The translations under genes were made by a program, and so were the position numbers. 64,000 nucleotides of DNA from Fomes fomentarius (Eukaryota > Basidiomycota > Agaricomycetes > Polyporales > Polyporaceae), in NCBI GenBank assembly GCA_022606135.1, contig JABYQN010000018.1, positions 62,001-126,000 of the forward strand. Direction: 5' to 3'. The notes beneath the pieces were generated by a model, which saw only the letters and a program-made list of their open reading frames with translations, did no database searches and was not told the origin of the DNA. Position 1 is the first letter of the stretch, and each line of letters begins with the position of its first letter. Shown here one piece after another: positions 45,148 through 58,403 of this stretch.

Positions 45148-46678
45148 TGTCATACATATGTGTTAACACAAGTTTGCGCATAGGCCATTAACTCCGCTCG
45201 TCCACCGAGCCCGCTGCAAGCCCAGCGGTCTCAGCGACGGCGAGCATGAGCTCGGAACGACACAGCACGTGCCAGTCGCCGCGGTCGGAGAGCATCCAGG
45301 ACGGCATCCGGCGAACAGCGGCCACGAGCCTGAGGCACTGTAGGATGACGAGGAGATAGGAGACGGCAGGATGCGGTCGCGAGATGTGTGCCGTGACCTG
45401 CCGTCTCGTATCCTTCAAGTTGCCGTGAGCCGTGCCGACAGCATGCACGATATGATATGTACAGCGCGTGTGCGCGCAAGGGCAGTATGTACGTACGCTA
45501 GCGTTTGAATATATTTCGATACGTACACGTGATTATGCGAGTGATCAGCGAGCTCAAATCCTGGTCTCTACACTCCGAAGATATCATGTGAGTGATCTGG
45601 TGTGTGGACTGCGAAGAGGGACTCACTAACCATCATGTGACAGCCTCGTCTCTGCTGAGAATGCACGGGTGGCAGATGTTACACTGTGAGCATCGACTCT
45701 TGGTGCGACGATGACGGAGCTTGCCTGCACAGATGCAGTGGCGGACGAAGCAGAAGCATGACAAAGAGCTGGCCGAGTCACTTGCGGTTTGTCCTGCGAA
45801 TCCTGGGACTCACAAACACACAGCTCGCCGGCCGGCAGGGCGCGTCTTGCGTAGGCCATGTGTTCGCTGGGGCACTGTCGAGACCTCCAGAGGCCAGACG
45901 ATAGACCTACTGGTTGCGGACACGAGGAATGCTTGTTCGTAATGAGTTAGAAGCTAGAAGCCTGGGTGGCGATCGACATACAAGTGACCGATCGGCACTC
46001 GGGAGATGCATCTCTCCTCGTGTCAATGGCCGGTCGACGTCCCGCCGGTAGGCCACCAGCAAGAGTTCGGTGGTCGGGGAGCGCGTGAGTGGTTCGGGGA
46101 AGAGTGGGCTGCGCCTTTCATAAACTCCGTACTGCGCTGCTGTTGCTCCAACGGACGAGGCGGCGGAGCCGTCGTGTATCCATGATCGTTTGCAGTTAGT
46201 TGACCAAGGATCTGGTGAGCTCGATATACGAGAGCTTCGTGAACTCACCGTGGGGCAGCTGAGCACACAGGGACGCCTGCGGAAGAGCTTGAGAGGCCGG
46301 ACGACGTCATCGCATACTGCAGACGCGAGCTATCTCCGGTCGTGTTCAGATGGGTCGTGATGTCAGGGCAGCGACTGGATACCAAGACACGACGAATGCG
46401 TACCTTGCGCTAGCCATTCTGTCGGTGAGTGGTGAGTGACGTGTCACACAACTTGAACCAAGGTGAAATAACATACCTGTCTGGCAGATTCAAATCCACG
46501 GATGCATGCTGAGAACTCGAGGCCCGGATGCGAGCCCCATGCTGTCGACACAAAAGAACGCCTAGTAGAGATTGAGCACTCGGGTAATCTGATGGACTGG
46601 TTGCGTCCCTTTCCAAGGCACACAGCTGGGGTCCGGGCTGGTCGCGGAGATCTTGAGATAGGAGATGATCTCTAGCTG
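45148..46678. other. No recognised gene (right arm)
   Basis: Mirror of 15460-16990. One plus-strand stretch near 46275-46410 (PDDVIAYCRREL, VFRWVVMSGQRLDTKTRR) reads as formerly coding but is not assigned. Confidence 0.35.
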
Positions 46679-46793
46679 CTGCACACAGAGTGTTTGGTGT
46701 ACCCGGCTCTGAGTCCGAGTCTTTCCGAGGACGAGGACAAAGATTGCGACTTACCAATGCCAAGAGGATTTCCCTCCCGCCCCCCGACGAGCC

Positions 46794-47068
46794 CGAGAAG
46801 CGGCATGGACCAAGAGAAGGAGCCGGTCGAGGTCGTGAAGGAGGTGATCGAGTTGCTCTCCACTCTCCGGGACGTCATGCGCTGGAACTGGGAGACGATG
46901 GACGCAAGATCCAGTAGAGGTGGCGACGAGCGGTGGCTGTTCCACGAGCGCTGGGAGAAGCTGTTCCACGTAAAGCAGGAGAGGTTCGACCTGTCACGCA
47001 TGTCGGAGCTGTACGGCCTTGTTCTCCATCCTCAGCGAGCAGGGCCGGTCGGAGTAGGTGCCATATGA
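46794..47068 (+). pseudogene. Vip1/Asp1-like (PPIP5K) fragment, right arm
   Basis: Mirror of the fragment at 15071-15345 with the same three conserved blocks. A one-base difference in a G/C run near 46784 shifts the frame upstream of it relative to the left copy. Confidence 0.55.
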
Positions 47069-47153
47069 CTGAAGGCTGCATGAGCTGTATAGACGTGGGA
47101 AGTTGTCGCCCGGCAGGAGTATGGCATCGATATGAGGGAAGGATAGTAAACAT

Positions 47154-47774
47154 CACCGGCACCGACTGAGTGTTACGCAAGAGACCCTGATTCATTTTGG
47201 CGGAACCACTTGTGCTGCTTGACCTCGGATGCGCCGCTCTGCCCAGGCGAGTCCAGTCCCTCTTATCGAGGAGACGCGTGACGATGTCCTTGCGGGCGCT
47301 ATATGTGCACAATCATGTAATGAACAGATCACGGTAATGTTAGTGGCACAGCGCGCGATAGAACTAGGCCGGAGCATGCTTACTGTGACACCTTGGGCAT
47401 GTCTCGGAAATGAACGGGCAGGTTCAATATATCGTGGAACGTGTCATTGCGCTCAACACCCTGGAACGGAGTAGTTGCATACTGCACAGAAGGCCGAGAT
47501 GTCAACTTTGGGCATGCGGACTCTTGGAAGTTGGCACAAGACTCACAATCATCGCATAGATGAGGATACCGGTGTCCACCAGTCCACGGCGGAGGTATGG
47601 CCAGATGTCTGGATCACCTCGGGAACCGCCACATCGTCAGGGCACCACTCTTGTTCCGCCGGCTGGAAGCAGGGGAAAGGCACTCACAGTACTCACCCTC
47701 CATACCAACGAAGGAGTTTGTACGGGAGTCGGCAGTGCAGGCTCGGGTATCGATTCAGGGGGTCTTTGACAGCA
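47154..47774 (-). pseudogene. AGC kinase C-lobe piece, right arm
   Basis: Mirror of 14365-14985, with the same introns and lesions. Confidence 0.8.
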
Positions 47775-48743
47775 GTGAACAACATCAGTATAAACGGTGA
47801 CGCGGCACGAAAGATGGGAGTCATACCCCATTCTCCTCTGTGTGTATGGTTGCCGGCCGACCACCTCACTCGCTGAATTGCTTCGCCAGGTCGTCTCGGA
47901 TAACAATATGTGCCAGGATTGGTGTAGTAGGAAATCTATTGATGCGCATGTCGGCACAACACCCTGGCGATCAGACAACCAACGCGTTTCGCGGGAGCAG
48001 ATTCGCTTTGGCCTACACGGCCAACCGTTGCATTGCGTGTAGACTCAGATTGTATTCCGGGTGATGGGCTTAAGCCGGCCGGATAGGCGTGGTCTAAAAA
48101 GATATGAGCCAGGGAGACCATGTGGAGTCTGGGGATAAACAATGTTCGGGGCTTAAGCAGCGCCTCAGCGTGACCAGAGTTAAGCCCAGTACATCGGGCG
48201 TTGGGCGCTTGTATACCCAATTTGGTATCAGCCGCCACTGGAAGCCACCGTTTGTATGCACTCCTCCTACTTATCTTCTCCGCACGCACCCAACATGCAA
48301 TAAAATGGTACATTACTTGATGTAACATAGTACAAATACTAAAGGGCTTCCAGACAATGTGTGGGAACCGATTCCCGACAGCCTCGATTCAAAAGGACAA
48401 CTACTTCGGAGATGCAAGGTATGCACTTAAGGATAGCAAGGGCCATCCTACAGAGTGAAGGTTCCATCACGGAACTGGGCTCCTCCATCGAAGCATTCTC
48501 AAATGACACCTTTGAGGTGCAATATCTGGCGATCCCACATCTATGGATGCCCAACATCAAGCACAACGTGACTTGATAGAAGATGCGACGGACGCTACTG
48601 GTCGCTTCTGAATCTCTCGCGGGGCCTACTCTCCCGCCCGTTTCACTGGCTACCGTGTGTTCAGTACTATCCCAACCAGCTGCCATATATGTTGGTGTGC
48701 ATCGTGTTTTGGCCCTTTGGGGCCACGCCGCCTGTTGCCATCA

Positions 48744-48959
48744 CACTATATGCACTGCCCAAGTCTTAAGAAATCCCGTTGTGAAGGCCATGAGATTTCT
48801 CGGTGTGGTCTTAACTTTCCTTGCCACTTTAAGCAATTGAGAGAAAGTTAAGAGCATCCCAAAAGATCCCATGCCTGTTGCGGGGCGGATTTCCTTCCCA
48901 TGGACTGAACTTGAAGCTTGCTGCCGAAAATGGGAAGTCCGGGCGCCAAACATCAGTCG
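48744..48959. mobile_element. Degenerate foldback element, right arm
   Basis: Mirror of 12930-13145. Confidence 0.45.
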
Positions 48960-48963
48960 CTCT

Positions 48964-49477
48964 CACTATGTGCATGAGCCCAAAGGTTGTGTTGGGATAG
49001 GCATGGGAAATCTCGGGGCGGTCTTACCTTCCCCAGAGAATTGACCTTTGGGGAAAGGTTGAATTTCACTATTATATGCAGCGCCTTTCACAGGGAGTGA
49101 AAGGAAACCTATAACATCATCGATTACAGGGCTGGAAAGTATCACTTTCCCATCACTTTCCTGTGCTTGACCCAATATGGGTCAGTGGCAGCATTGAGAA
49201 AGGTTATGTTTTGCACCAAAAGACTCTGAGACAAACTTACCCGAGTTGGGAAAGTGTACCTTTTGCATCAGGCATCAGATCACCACGGTTTTTTCTAACT
49301 TTGTCATGCATTTCCCCCCGTGCCCTGTCTGGTGTGAAAGGTTGCCAAACCTGCTCATGGAGAACCATTAGCAAACTGTTGGGATAGTTTACCTTTCCCG
49401 TGAGAATATGATTTTGGGTAAGGTAAGACCACCCCCATGCCTATCACAACACAACCTTCAGGCCTGTGCATGTGGTG
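48964..49477. mobile_element. CACTA-type MITE, 514 bp, right-arm copy
   Basis: Mirror of 12412-12925. It starts CACTATGTGCATGAGCC here and is flanked by TCT on both sides, the complement of the AGA duplication. Confidence 0.75.
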
Positions 49478-50835
49478 TCTTTTTTCTCTCGCCCTCATCG
49501 TCCAGTCATCGTCAACCAGTGGCCGACACGCCTTGCTCGAGTCTATCCCTGGTCTCTCCGCTATTTGCCCACCTTTACTCTGGTCAGCTCTGGCGCTGTT
49601 ATGGTTATCCGTTGCTCGACACCTGCTCGACACCTGCTCGACACTGAACTCCGAGTCTGCAAACAAGCCCCACTCGTTATCACCGACAACTGGACAAGCA
49701 CGTAGGTCCACAGCTCTCGCCATACTCAGGTTGTTATACAGCACTCAGGAGTCATGTCTGTGAGTGAGTTTCACATGTATTCTCCCAATGTCCGCAAAGA
49801 CACGTCACCATCCGGCTCTTCTGCCCTCTCAAGGATAGATTAGATTAATGTCAGCCCCCGAGAGAGGAGGAATCATGAACACACTATGAATCGGACTTAT
49901 GTGAGTCACTCCGTTTATTCATCGAACCTCGGCCTAAAGAATCAATATTAGGCGGACTTGACACTATTGGCCAACAACGATCTGTGAGTCTATCGTTCGT
50001 CCCAGTATATATCCGACCAGTTGTGCTGAATACACTTACCATCAACAGATCAACTAGCTCATTGAAGAGGATAATGTCACGGCAATCGCAAGTATGTGTC
50101 CAAGTTGATCGCCTATATATTATGGAAACTTATCGTGCCTTCTCCCTTCACGCTCAGGTCGCATAGCTCTGCCAAATTGGTATGTTTTATCAACCTCTAT
50201 GACACTTATGCATCACCATTGACTCCATACTTCATAGTCACGTTTCCGACGCCGCAGTGCTCGACTATGGTGCTCACGCAGCAAACCCGAACATATTTGT
50301 GCACCACATCGGTACGTATATACACCTTACAGGAACACTTCGAGGCGGCTGGACGCAAGGCTCGGGCTAAGCTCTAGTGTTGCGACGATGCTTTCGCCCA
50401 AGAAGCCAGGCGGCAGAGGGCCAAGGGCCGGTGGACGACTGAACAGAGTGGTGTGATGAGGAGGAACCTTTCGATACTGATATCCCTTTGTATGCTTGTC
50501 TCTTGCCTCCATACAATTCTTATTATTGTTCTTCCTCTCGCAAATGGTCCATAGTATGGTATGATGAGGTGTGTGGTGTCATACGGGGTGTGCAACCAGT
50601 GCTGCGCAGGAGGAGACAACGGGTGGGGAGCGCCGAGTTCCACGTGACGCCATACAAATCTGATCTTGGGGTTGAATGTGCGATGCAACCCTGGCTTAAG
50701 CACATCTGGCTCAATCCAGGCAACCCTCTGACAAAAACTCACCAGGGCTAACCTACACTAATCCCCGGCACTCTTGTCGGTCACATAAGCCTGGGCTTGT
50801 AGGATATCCTGTCTGTGTACCGGCGGAATGAGTAT

Positions 50836-51292
50836 GTACATTCTGGTTTCAGGTTCTGGTAAAAATGAAACCTGTAAGGTGGGAGTACTTCAGCGCTGCC
50901 ATGACCTCCGCAGCGTAAAACCACTGGGCGTCCTCCAAGAGACTCTTCCCTGGCCTGGACTGTAGTGCACGGAAGAACTCGCCTCCCATGCGCCACTCCA
51001 TGCAAAAGTTCTCCTGCTGGAAGGAATGATGAAGCGTGACGATGAAGAGATGATTTGCGGTTGCAAGAATCCCTTGCACCGTCAAGGCGCGCTTGATCTC
51101 CGCTCAACCATCTCCTTCTTGAAGAGGACTACGTGCTATGTTCGTGTGTGCATGTCGGGCATGGAACGTCGTAACTCTCATGGCGAACAGCTTTCCAGTC
51201 TTCTTCTCCCGCACAAGGTACACCTTTCCGACATCACCCTCATGACGTCTTCCCAGCATTTTGAAGCTCCCGGGACCTACCTCCACCTACAC
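50836..51292 (-). pseudogene. AGC kinase N-lobe piece, right arm
   Basis: Mirror of 10656-11112, with the same frameshift before the catalytic loop. Confidence 0.75.
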
Positions 51293-52287
51293 AAGCAGAC
51301 CAATCGCTGCATTGAGGCGATTACGCGGATCCGGAGGAACCGAAGGAACGCAGACGTACTGACTTGACCTCTATAGAGTGACTCGAGTATGTCCTCATGA
51401 ACACGATCTTCCCAGGTCCCTCTGATGTCTGCGCGTCTGTGACCCGATCCATCGTCCTCAACCCAGCAGTGGTGCTGACTGATCGGCGGTGTGCCACGGG
51501 ATGATACCGAAGAAAGGGTCTTGAGCCAGTTCTTCTCCTGTTCCAGCTTTGACTCAGGCATCAGGGGCACCATGTCTCCATGCGAGGGCAGCCCGTTCTT
51601 CGTTCGTCGTCGTGTTGTGGTTCGAGCGGCTGCCGAGTGCAAAGAGGACTTGCACGTTTCACGCCGATGGAACACGACCGATGAAGCGCGAGGCATAGGG
51701 CCTGATTGTTTTTGGCGAGAGCCCTCCCAAGTGCGACAATGTTGTTGGTGTGGACGACATGAACGAGTACTGGGACGATTTGGCCATCTGCTAGCGTTGT
51801 TTGTCGGGACACTTCTTGGAACGGGACTTTTGAGTCTGAGCTGGCTGACCGCTCGATCTCTGACGAGGGCGCGTGCTGGAAGTAGGCGGGGTCCTGTGTA
51901 TGGCGCATGTGGGCATGGAGGGTTCGAAGTCGCGACGGTGTTCAAGGAATTGTACAAAAAGCGATGATCCGATGAGGCGAGAAATGTCGGAATGGAAGAA
52001 GCAGTGGACGTAAGGGGCGTGACGGCGCTCAGAGAGGTATGGATGGTGCTGGTGTCAAGAGTGAGGGAGGTGCAGTGGTAACCTTCTTGGGCGACTGGCT
52101 CCCTATTCTGAAATCCATGGATGTGGGTGAGCGATATGGGGAAGAGGTGAATGATGCGGAATGGCGGGGCTGACATTTTCATTTTTTGAGTGGAGCCCTG
52201 AGTGGACCATGCTGGATGCAGCTAGTGAGCTGAAAGTGTGGAAGTTCCGGTAGGCGAGTGATGGGTCTGATAAAAGACCGGGAGAAG

Positions 52288-52559
52288 AAGCTGAGACACA
52301 GTCGGATGCAGACTGCAAGAACGAGCCAGACAGCGATTCTTGGCCCGCTTCATCTGCAGGCTTCTCAGAAGCAGGAGTGCCTTTCTTCTTCTTTTGGGCC
52401 GCAAAGATGCCTCTCTTGTCTGCGGCCTGCACAGCGGGAGACCGAACAGAGTTGTCTGATGGCCTGTCTCCTTCTTCTCTTGGCCCTTGCCCTTCTGAAC
52501 TGGTCCTGGGGTTGCAACAACAATGTCAGCAATCGGCAGAGGTGAGTGTTCAAAAAAGA

Positions 52560-52594
<35 letters not shown>

Positions 52595-53558
52595 ATATGC
52601 TTGCCCTTGTCAGCTCCAGCAGCGTTCGACCTTGACGAAGAAGCTCTCGCTCGCAGGCTTGTGCACGGACCTGTTTGCGAATGGATTGCAGTTGTTGTTG
52701 GCGGGTGATTTCCCAGTGAAGAGGTTGCTTCCTGTGAACGACAGGTTCCATCAGTCAGGGTCCGTATTGATGCATCGATGGGCGGCCCGGTGAGAGCAAG
52801 TACTCACAAGCTTGTGGAGGTGGCATCCATGCAGGGAATGCTGAGTCAGTTCCAATCGCGCGTCGCTTTGCGCCAGCGTCAAGACCAGGTAAACAGGTCT
52901 CTCGCACAGGCTCGTCTTCTGCGTTCGCTTCTGCTTCTTGCCAGGTGACGACCAGAGAAAGTCGTAAAACTGTGCGCTATCTGCAAAGGACGTGCCGAAG
53001 ATGATACTGTCCACCGTCATCTGGTTCTGCGCAGGGGTACGCGACGATACACCAGGAGCAGACGTTGCATCCTCGAGTCCGGGTTGGTGCCGCACAGGAG
53101 GCGGTGGAACGCCTTCGGCTTTACATTGGTCACTGCGTACTGCACGACGGGAAGACACATGGCGGGGATGGGCACAAAGTCACTCGCGATCTAACGTTGG
53201 CGGTTCCACATGGACAGGTCCTCGAGGCGGTCATTCGTCTTGAGACTTGGAGCATCTCCACCTCGTAGAACCCTGTGAACTTGATCGCTGCGTCAAATGA
53301 GGGCGTGAGGTGGAGCATGCATGTGAGGTAGAGGGCACGCGCGAGATGGTCGGCCTTCAAGTTGCACTGGCAGGAGTGTTGAATGAGCCGGCATAGAGAA
53401 TTGTCAAGGGCGAGTTCGCGCACAGCAAGGGTGTCAGATGTCAACTCATTCCCAAGACTATCTCGGATGATGTCGAGAGTCATGTCCCCTCGCTCGTCAT
53501 CTGCCGTGAGTCCACCGTGGAACAGACGGCAATTCACTCCTCGAACGCTAGATTCCAC
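52288..53558 (-). pseudogene. Ctf4/Mcl1-like C-terminal fragment, right arm
   Basis: Mirror of 8390-9660, including the (GA)n microsatellite near 52564-52593. Confidence 0.65.
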
Positions 53559-53567
53559 ATATGCACA

Positions 53568-54715
53568 CGCCTGTGCAGTGAAGTGCCGTTGCCGTCTTCA
53601 GAAAGTTGATGTCCCCCTCTGCCTGAGGCTTAGCGGGAATACTCGTTGTCGAAGTGGACGGACTTGTTCGTCATTGGCGTGCTTGGCTCGCTCTTCGAGC
53701 GAAGACTTGAGAGGCTCACCGACTTCTTGTGCACGATGTTGGCAGCCCCAGCATGTGGCAGAGGCCACGCCACTGCTGCGGCCCTCTATGTGGATGTTCG
53801 CTGAGGACGATCCCTAAAGTGCGAGGGGCCTCTTGAGCGTGTCCGGGTTGATGTGAAGGTTGGGCCGTGGCGCAGACTGTGAGCTTGATGCAATCTCACT
53901 GCTGGGCATCTCTTCACCAGAGAACTGTACATGTCGTTCCAGGAACGCCCTAGTCTTCTCAACGTGAGGGGTGTTTTTCGCTTTGTAGACAGCGGGTGTC
54001 GGCGTTGACTCGGCAGGAGAGCCCAAGGGCAGCATCTTGAGCACCAGAGTGCGTTTTGCACGGGAGTTCCTCTGGATGTATGGCTCCGAACTGCTGGCTC
54101 CCGATGAGCTGGGGATTCTGTCAGGAGAGGGACCTTGCACTGTGGCGGGCTCGGCGTGAGGGGGGGTCGGGGGCTGTACGACCAAGAGGGTAGGCACAGG
54201 GGAGCTACGCGATGTTGCGTCGATGGAGAGAACTCGCGTCACGGAACTTGTGAGGATGGGGCAGACGCAGAAGTGCTGGCCAACCGGAAAGATGAGGAGC
54301 GGTGCTGCCGCACTGTTGGAGTGGCGAGAGTATGAGTAGTCCATGTGGGTCGCATATGAATTGAGAACGGCACTGCACGCCGGTCTTTCTTGCTGTGGGG
54401 TCTGCGGTGGGAGTCAGTCAGCAATGACCCTACCCCCGCAGATGCATCTGCGAAAGGTTGGGATCTCTAGCAGGTGCATCCGCATCACTGAGAGCCTCCT
54501 GCTCATCGTGTGGGCAGGGCCCTGCCACTCCGCCTCGCTCACCTCCCGATCCAAAACGTACAAGGCGTCAGAGCGGTCCTGTGGCTTCCGGCTTCGCCGT
54601 CACCTTGTAGTGCTGCGACATCTCAATCTCGTCCGGTTCGAGGTGCAGGCGGGGCGGTGCGGCGGTCGTATTATACTCATCACTGTAGACCTCAAATGTT
54701 GCGATCACGTCGAAA
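53568..54715. other. No recognised gene (right arm)
   Basis: Mirror of 7233-8380. Confidence 0.35.
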
Positions 54716-55358
54716 TGATATAGTGAAAACCCTGTTTCACTATGTGTTATGGGTCAGAGTCGGGGCTGGTGAAGTAGATGGTGATAAGTGATGGTGCGTA
54801 ATTATCAATGTCATGTCGGGAATGTCAATGCCCTTTGGGCGCTGTTTATGATTGGGGAGATTGCAAGGATGTCACCGGGATACAACCTAGCACTTCCACC
54901 TATGTCATTACGAATGCCTTGCATTCTATTAGGCGCTGAGGACTTGGTCGACATCGTCGACGTTGACGTACGCATCGAGCTCGCGCGCCCACAGTGTGTT
55001 CTCAATGCTGGATGAAATTGGGCAAAAATACCCTCAGCCGGTAGCTGACTCAACTGAAGGTGTTGCGCCGGGTAGACTGGCAGATTTTGGGCACCTGTGG
55101 ATGTGTGTGTGCACTCAAGATGGTACCGGTGCATGCGGCCTGTCCAGTGTGTGCGTATCTCATGAAGAGCAGAAGGAACGGATAGATTTGCAAGGTGAAC
55201 GGACAGACAGATCTACCAGTATCCGAGGGTTACTAGATGAGGACTGGGGTGCTAGGGCTATGAAGGACACTCAGCGAGGCGAGGGCCTTCAGAAAGTAGA
55301 CCTGATTTACAACGAGATCAACTTGAATGATACAGATTCATATGACATACAGATAGTA

Positions 55359-58300
55359 TTATTCATCATCACTCCCTTCGCCATCTGCTTCATATATTGC
55401 ACGAGAGAGGGCGCCACTTCGATCTATGATTGCCCATTGCCCTCGGTCATGTATACGGCCGACGAGACATTGTATGGTTGTGATATCGAGGACTTTGAGA
55501 GTGCTGTATCTGCTGTAATAGTGAATGTCGAGTGTCGGATGGGTTTCCTCCTCGGCACAGGTACAAATCACAGCGAAAATAATGCGAGTAGTAGTGGAAT
55601 GTGCGGTTCCAGGGATAGGCGGACAATCGAGGACGTATATGTGTTGGAGCTGACCATAGAACGTTCTAGGCAAGAGCTCGATAGCATGGTTGCGTGAGCG
55701 TTCATGTCTGTCAACCAGCGCCTCGTACTAGAATAGATGCATCAGCACGATCGGCACTGATATGATCAGTAGCAGGATGAGTGAGCACATCAAAATTAAT
55801 ATGTACATGCACATGGGTGGCATCGCGCTCTGATCCATGCTGAGATCTGTTAGTAGTCGTGGTAGCCTGTGCTGCTGTGTCTGACTGAGCAAAAGCGGCA
55901 GTGCGAACGATGTCTCCGTCATCGAAGATGCGCAAATGACCCCATTCTTCAATAGTGGATGTGGCAATAGCAGCTCGGGTCGCGGTCGGAGTTCCGTGAT
56001 ACTTTGTGCATAGTGCGGCGATGACCTTCGTCCTGAGGCCCGCATTGATGGAGACATCACTCGGTGGCCAATATGGAGGTAGTAGGGAGCATGTGTGATC
56101 TTGAAAAAGAAATGTGGAACTGTCGGTCACAGTGCCAGTGTCATCAGAACGGAGTCGTGATTACGTACATCCAGGAATGCAGACCGCACGATAGAAGCCA
56201 CCAAGGTTTGGTGGCTTCATGGCGAGTTTGTCATGGAGGTTGTACAGAAGCTTGATGTGCGTAAGATGGGCGCTGTCAAGGACGTACCGATTAAGACTTG
56301 CATATGGGTAGTGTCGACTGCGGATTGCAGGCTGCAGTGCGCCACAGTAGCGTTCCATCGGGAAGGCCCATGAAGTCCAGACCAGGCCAGCAGCAAGGAT
56401 GCTGTCCACGATATGAAGAAGGGCGTGTATGGTTAAGGGACATGCGGAAAGACGGTTTGGTTCGTACTGATAATACCACCTGTGTTGCAATGGTGAGTTC
56501 ATGCGGCGGGGCACTCGGGCCTACGTTTCGGAAATACTAGGAAAGCGTACCGTTCATAATCCCACACCCAGTCATTGAAGCCAGTCTTGAGCTCGATTCT
56601 CTCCTGCTCTGAAACTTCGTATTGCAGGCACATGTTGATAAGCTTGACAAATTGCACGAAGTGATTGTAATAGCGGGAATGTTTGAAGTGTCCTTTAAGC
56701 AGAACTGGACCGATGTATAGGGACCAAAAGCAATGCTAATCGGCCGTCCATGAGGCCTTGTCGTTGGCGACGTTAGGAGGACGAGGGCCAAAGACGCTGG
56801 GAATCGTATCCCCGGACTGGATGCTTGCGGCGCCGATAGCATCCCACACAGTGGGGACAATTTGATACTCCCCTGAGCCAGTGTCGAGACCCTTGTAATC
56901 GCCAGTCCAGAGCATGAGCAAGTTTTTGAGGACATTCTCGAAGATGAGATGCATGAAGTTGTAAGGGAATGAAGTTGGAAATGAAAGGGAGTGGAGAACA
57001 CTGAGAGCAGGGATGCCTTTGATGCCGTAGAGCTTGGAAAGATGGTCATGCTCAGCTCCTGTGTCAGCAAACTGGACTTCTTGTGCCTGGTGGAGGAATT
57101 TGCCATGGGTATGGAATGGAAGGTGCTCAGGGTTATACTCGGAAATGGAAGAGGGAGTGCTGGCGGGGACATCGGGATGGCAAGAGCGATCCAAAGGTAC
57201 GTAATGGGTGGGTTGACATGAATTGGGAATACGTACACCATGGATATGACACATGTGACACGGTGCAAAGCCATTGTGTCTCTTCATCCACATGACCATG
57301 GACATCACTGGAATGTCGCCAAAGACGAGGATGAGATATGCACGAAGGGCGAAGAAGGCGTCACTTAAGGAGTCAAAGGCATGGACTCCTACTGCGAGGC
57401 GGAGGAACTCCTGGATTGCAGGCCACAAGAACGAATCAAAATCGACGGGCTTTTTAGGTCCCGGGATGACTCCGAGAGGTAGGATGTGCATCAGCAACCA
57501 CCCGATTTTCTTATTGACGTTTATACACGACGTAAGGGTGTGTAAGGAGCCGTAAGGGATAAGAAAATGGGCGCTTACAGCACAGCCACGGGTGGCTCAT
57601 AAGGACGGAATTCTGCCAGTCGCGCCCGGTGAATAACTCCATCGATTTTGCAGTTGTGTCTACGAGATTTTCGGAAGCTTACGGTTATATGTGAAGTATG
57701 TGAGGTACCAACTTTGACTGAACTAGGACACCAATTGAACCCATTGTTAAGTCATCTATTGTGGCCCAAAACCGAATAAGGAGAATAAGGGCCATAAGGG
57801 CCGTAAGAAAATCCGGGGGTTGCTGATGTGTTCGAGGTGAAAGCGGATCTCCGGAGGGAGATTGTAGTTGAACAGAATCATTGGCCATGCGGTTTTCTTG
57901 CACCGACGGTGTGGTGCAAAGCCTTCAGTAGAGAGCCCCATAGCAATGTCACGGGGATCGTCAAAGTACTTGTGTGGGAGCTGCTTGCCATCGACAATGA
58001 CATGCCGCTTTTTGAGGTCGTTGTAATGCGTTGAATCCATGACGTCTGCGATGACTCCTGGTGTAACCCGCATGGTGAAATACTGCAAAATCAGGTGGAT
58101 TTTGCCAAAATCTTCACCAGGAGGTGATCCTTGGAAGCGCCCAGTAAGTTGGACATGTCATCTTGACACTTCAGCATCCTCCCGAACTCTTCCCGAACTA
58201 TCACAGGGTGAAATTCCCGCTGACTCGGGTCCACAGTGTCATGGTTGGGGGTCATGGCACGTGGTTGAGCTCATCAGGGAGCGCGAGTTTGTCGAGGTTG

Positions 58301-58380
58301 CCGCCGAACCGGAAGGAAGAGGCACGATGTGCATGACAGGACATGCAGCGGCCCATGATTCATGTCAATGAACGACGAAC
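55359..58380 (-). pseudogene. Plavaka-type Tnp2 (CACTA) transposase, interrupted by a MITE
   Basis: Basidiomycete Plavaka/Tnp2 transposase on the minus strand, 5' end near 58380. The N-terminal block is LQYFTMRVTPGVIADVMDST, then DGKQLPHKYFDDPRDIAMGL and KKTAWPMILFNYNLPPEIRF; a 340-bp TIR insertion (57489-57828) follows exactly after FHLEH. Then ILPLGVIPGPKKPVDFDSFL, MWMKRHNGFAPCHMC (Cys-rich motif of the family), LSKLYGIKGIPALSVL, ASWTAD and an in-frame stop at 56736-56738, then FWSLYIGPVLL, an intron, YYQYEPNRLSACPLTIHALL, WAFPMERYCGALQPAIRS, the arm edge, and the C-terminal exons to 55359. One nonsense codon and one insertion make it non-autonomous. The 5' transposon terminus was not found. 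Confidence 0.85.
57489..57828. mobile_element. 340-bp TIR element (MITE) inside the transposase gene
   Basis: Ends catcagcaac and gttgctgatg form a perfect 10-bp inverted repeat that extends imperfectly to about 26 bp (both continue to attttctta). Removing it with one CA duplicate restores the transposase frame across GAACACATCC (E-H-I). It has no ORF. The interior carries several cgtaaggg-like motifs near both ends. Confidence 0.75.
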
Positions 58381-58403
58381 ATTGAACCTGGAGTCTCACG
58401 GCG

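Larger units (their letters stand above)
39237..56266. repeat. Right arm of the 17 kb inverted repeat
   Basis: Near-identical reverse complement of 5682-22887; see that entry for the offset steps. At the inner edge the permease gene is truncated in intron 1. At the outer edge the homology ends only because the left arm is interrupted by the copia LTR, while the Plavaka gene here continues past 56266. Confidence 0.95.
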
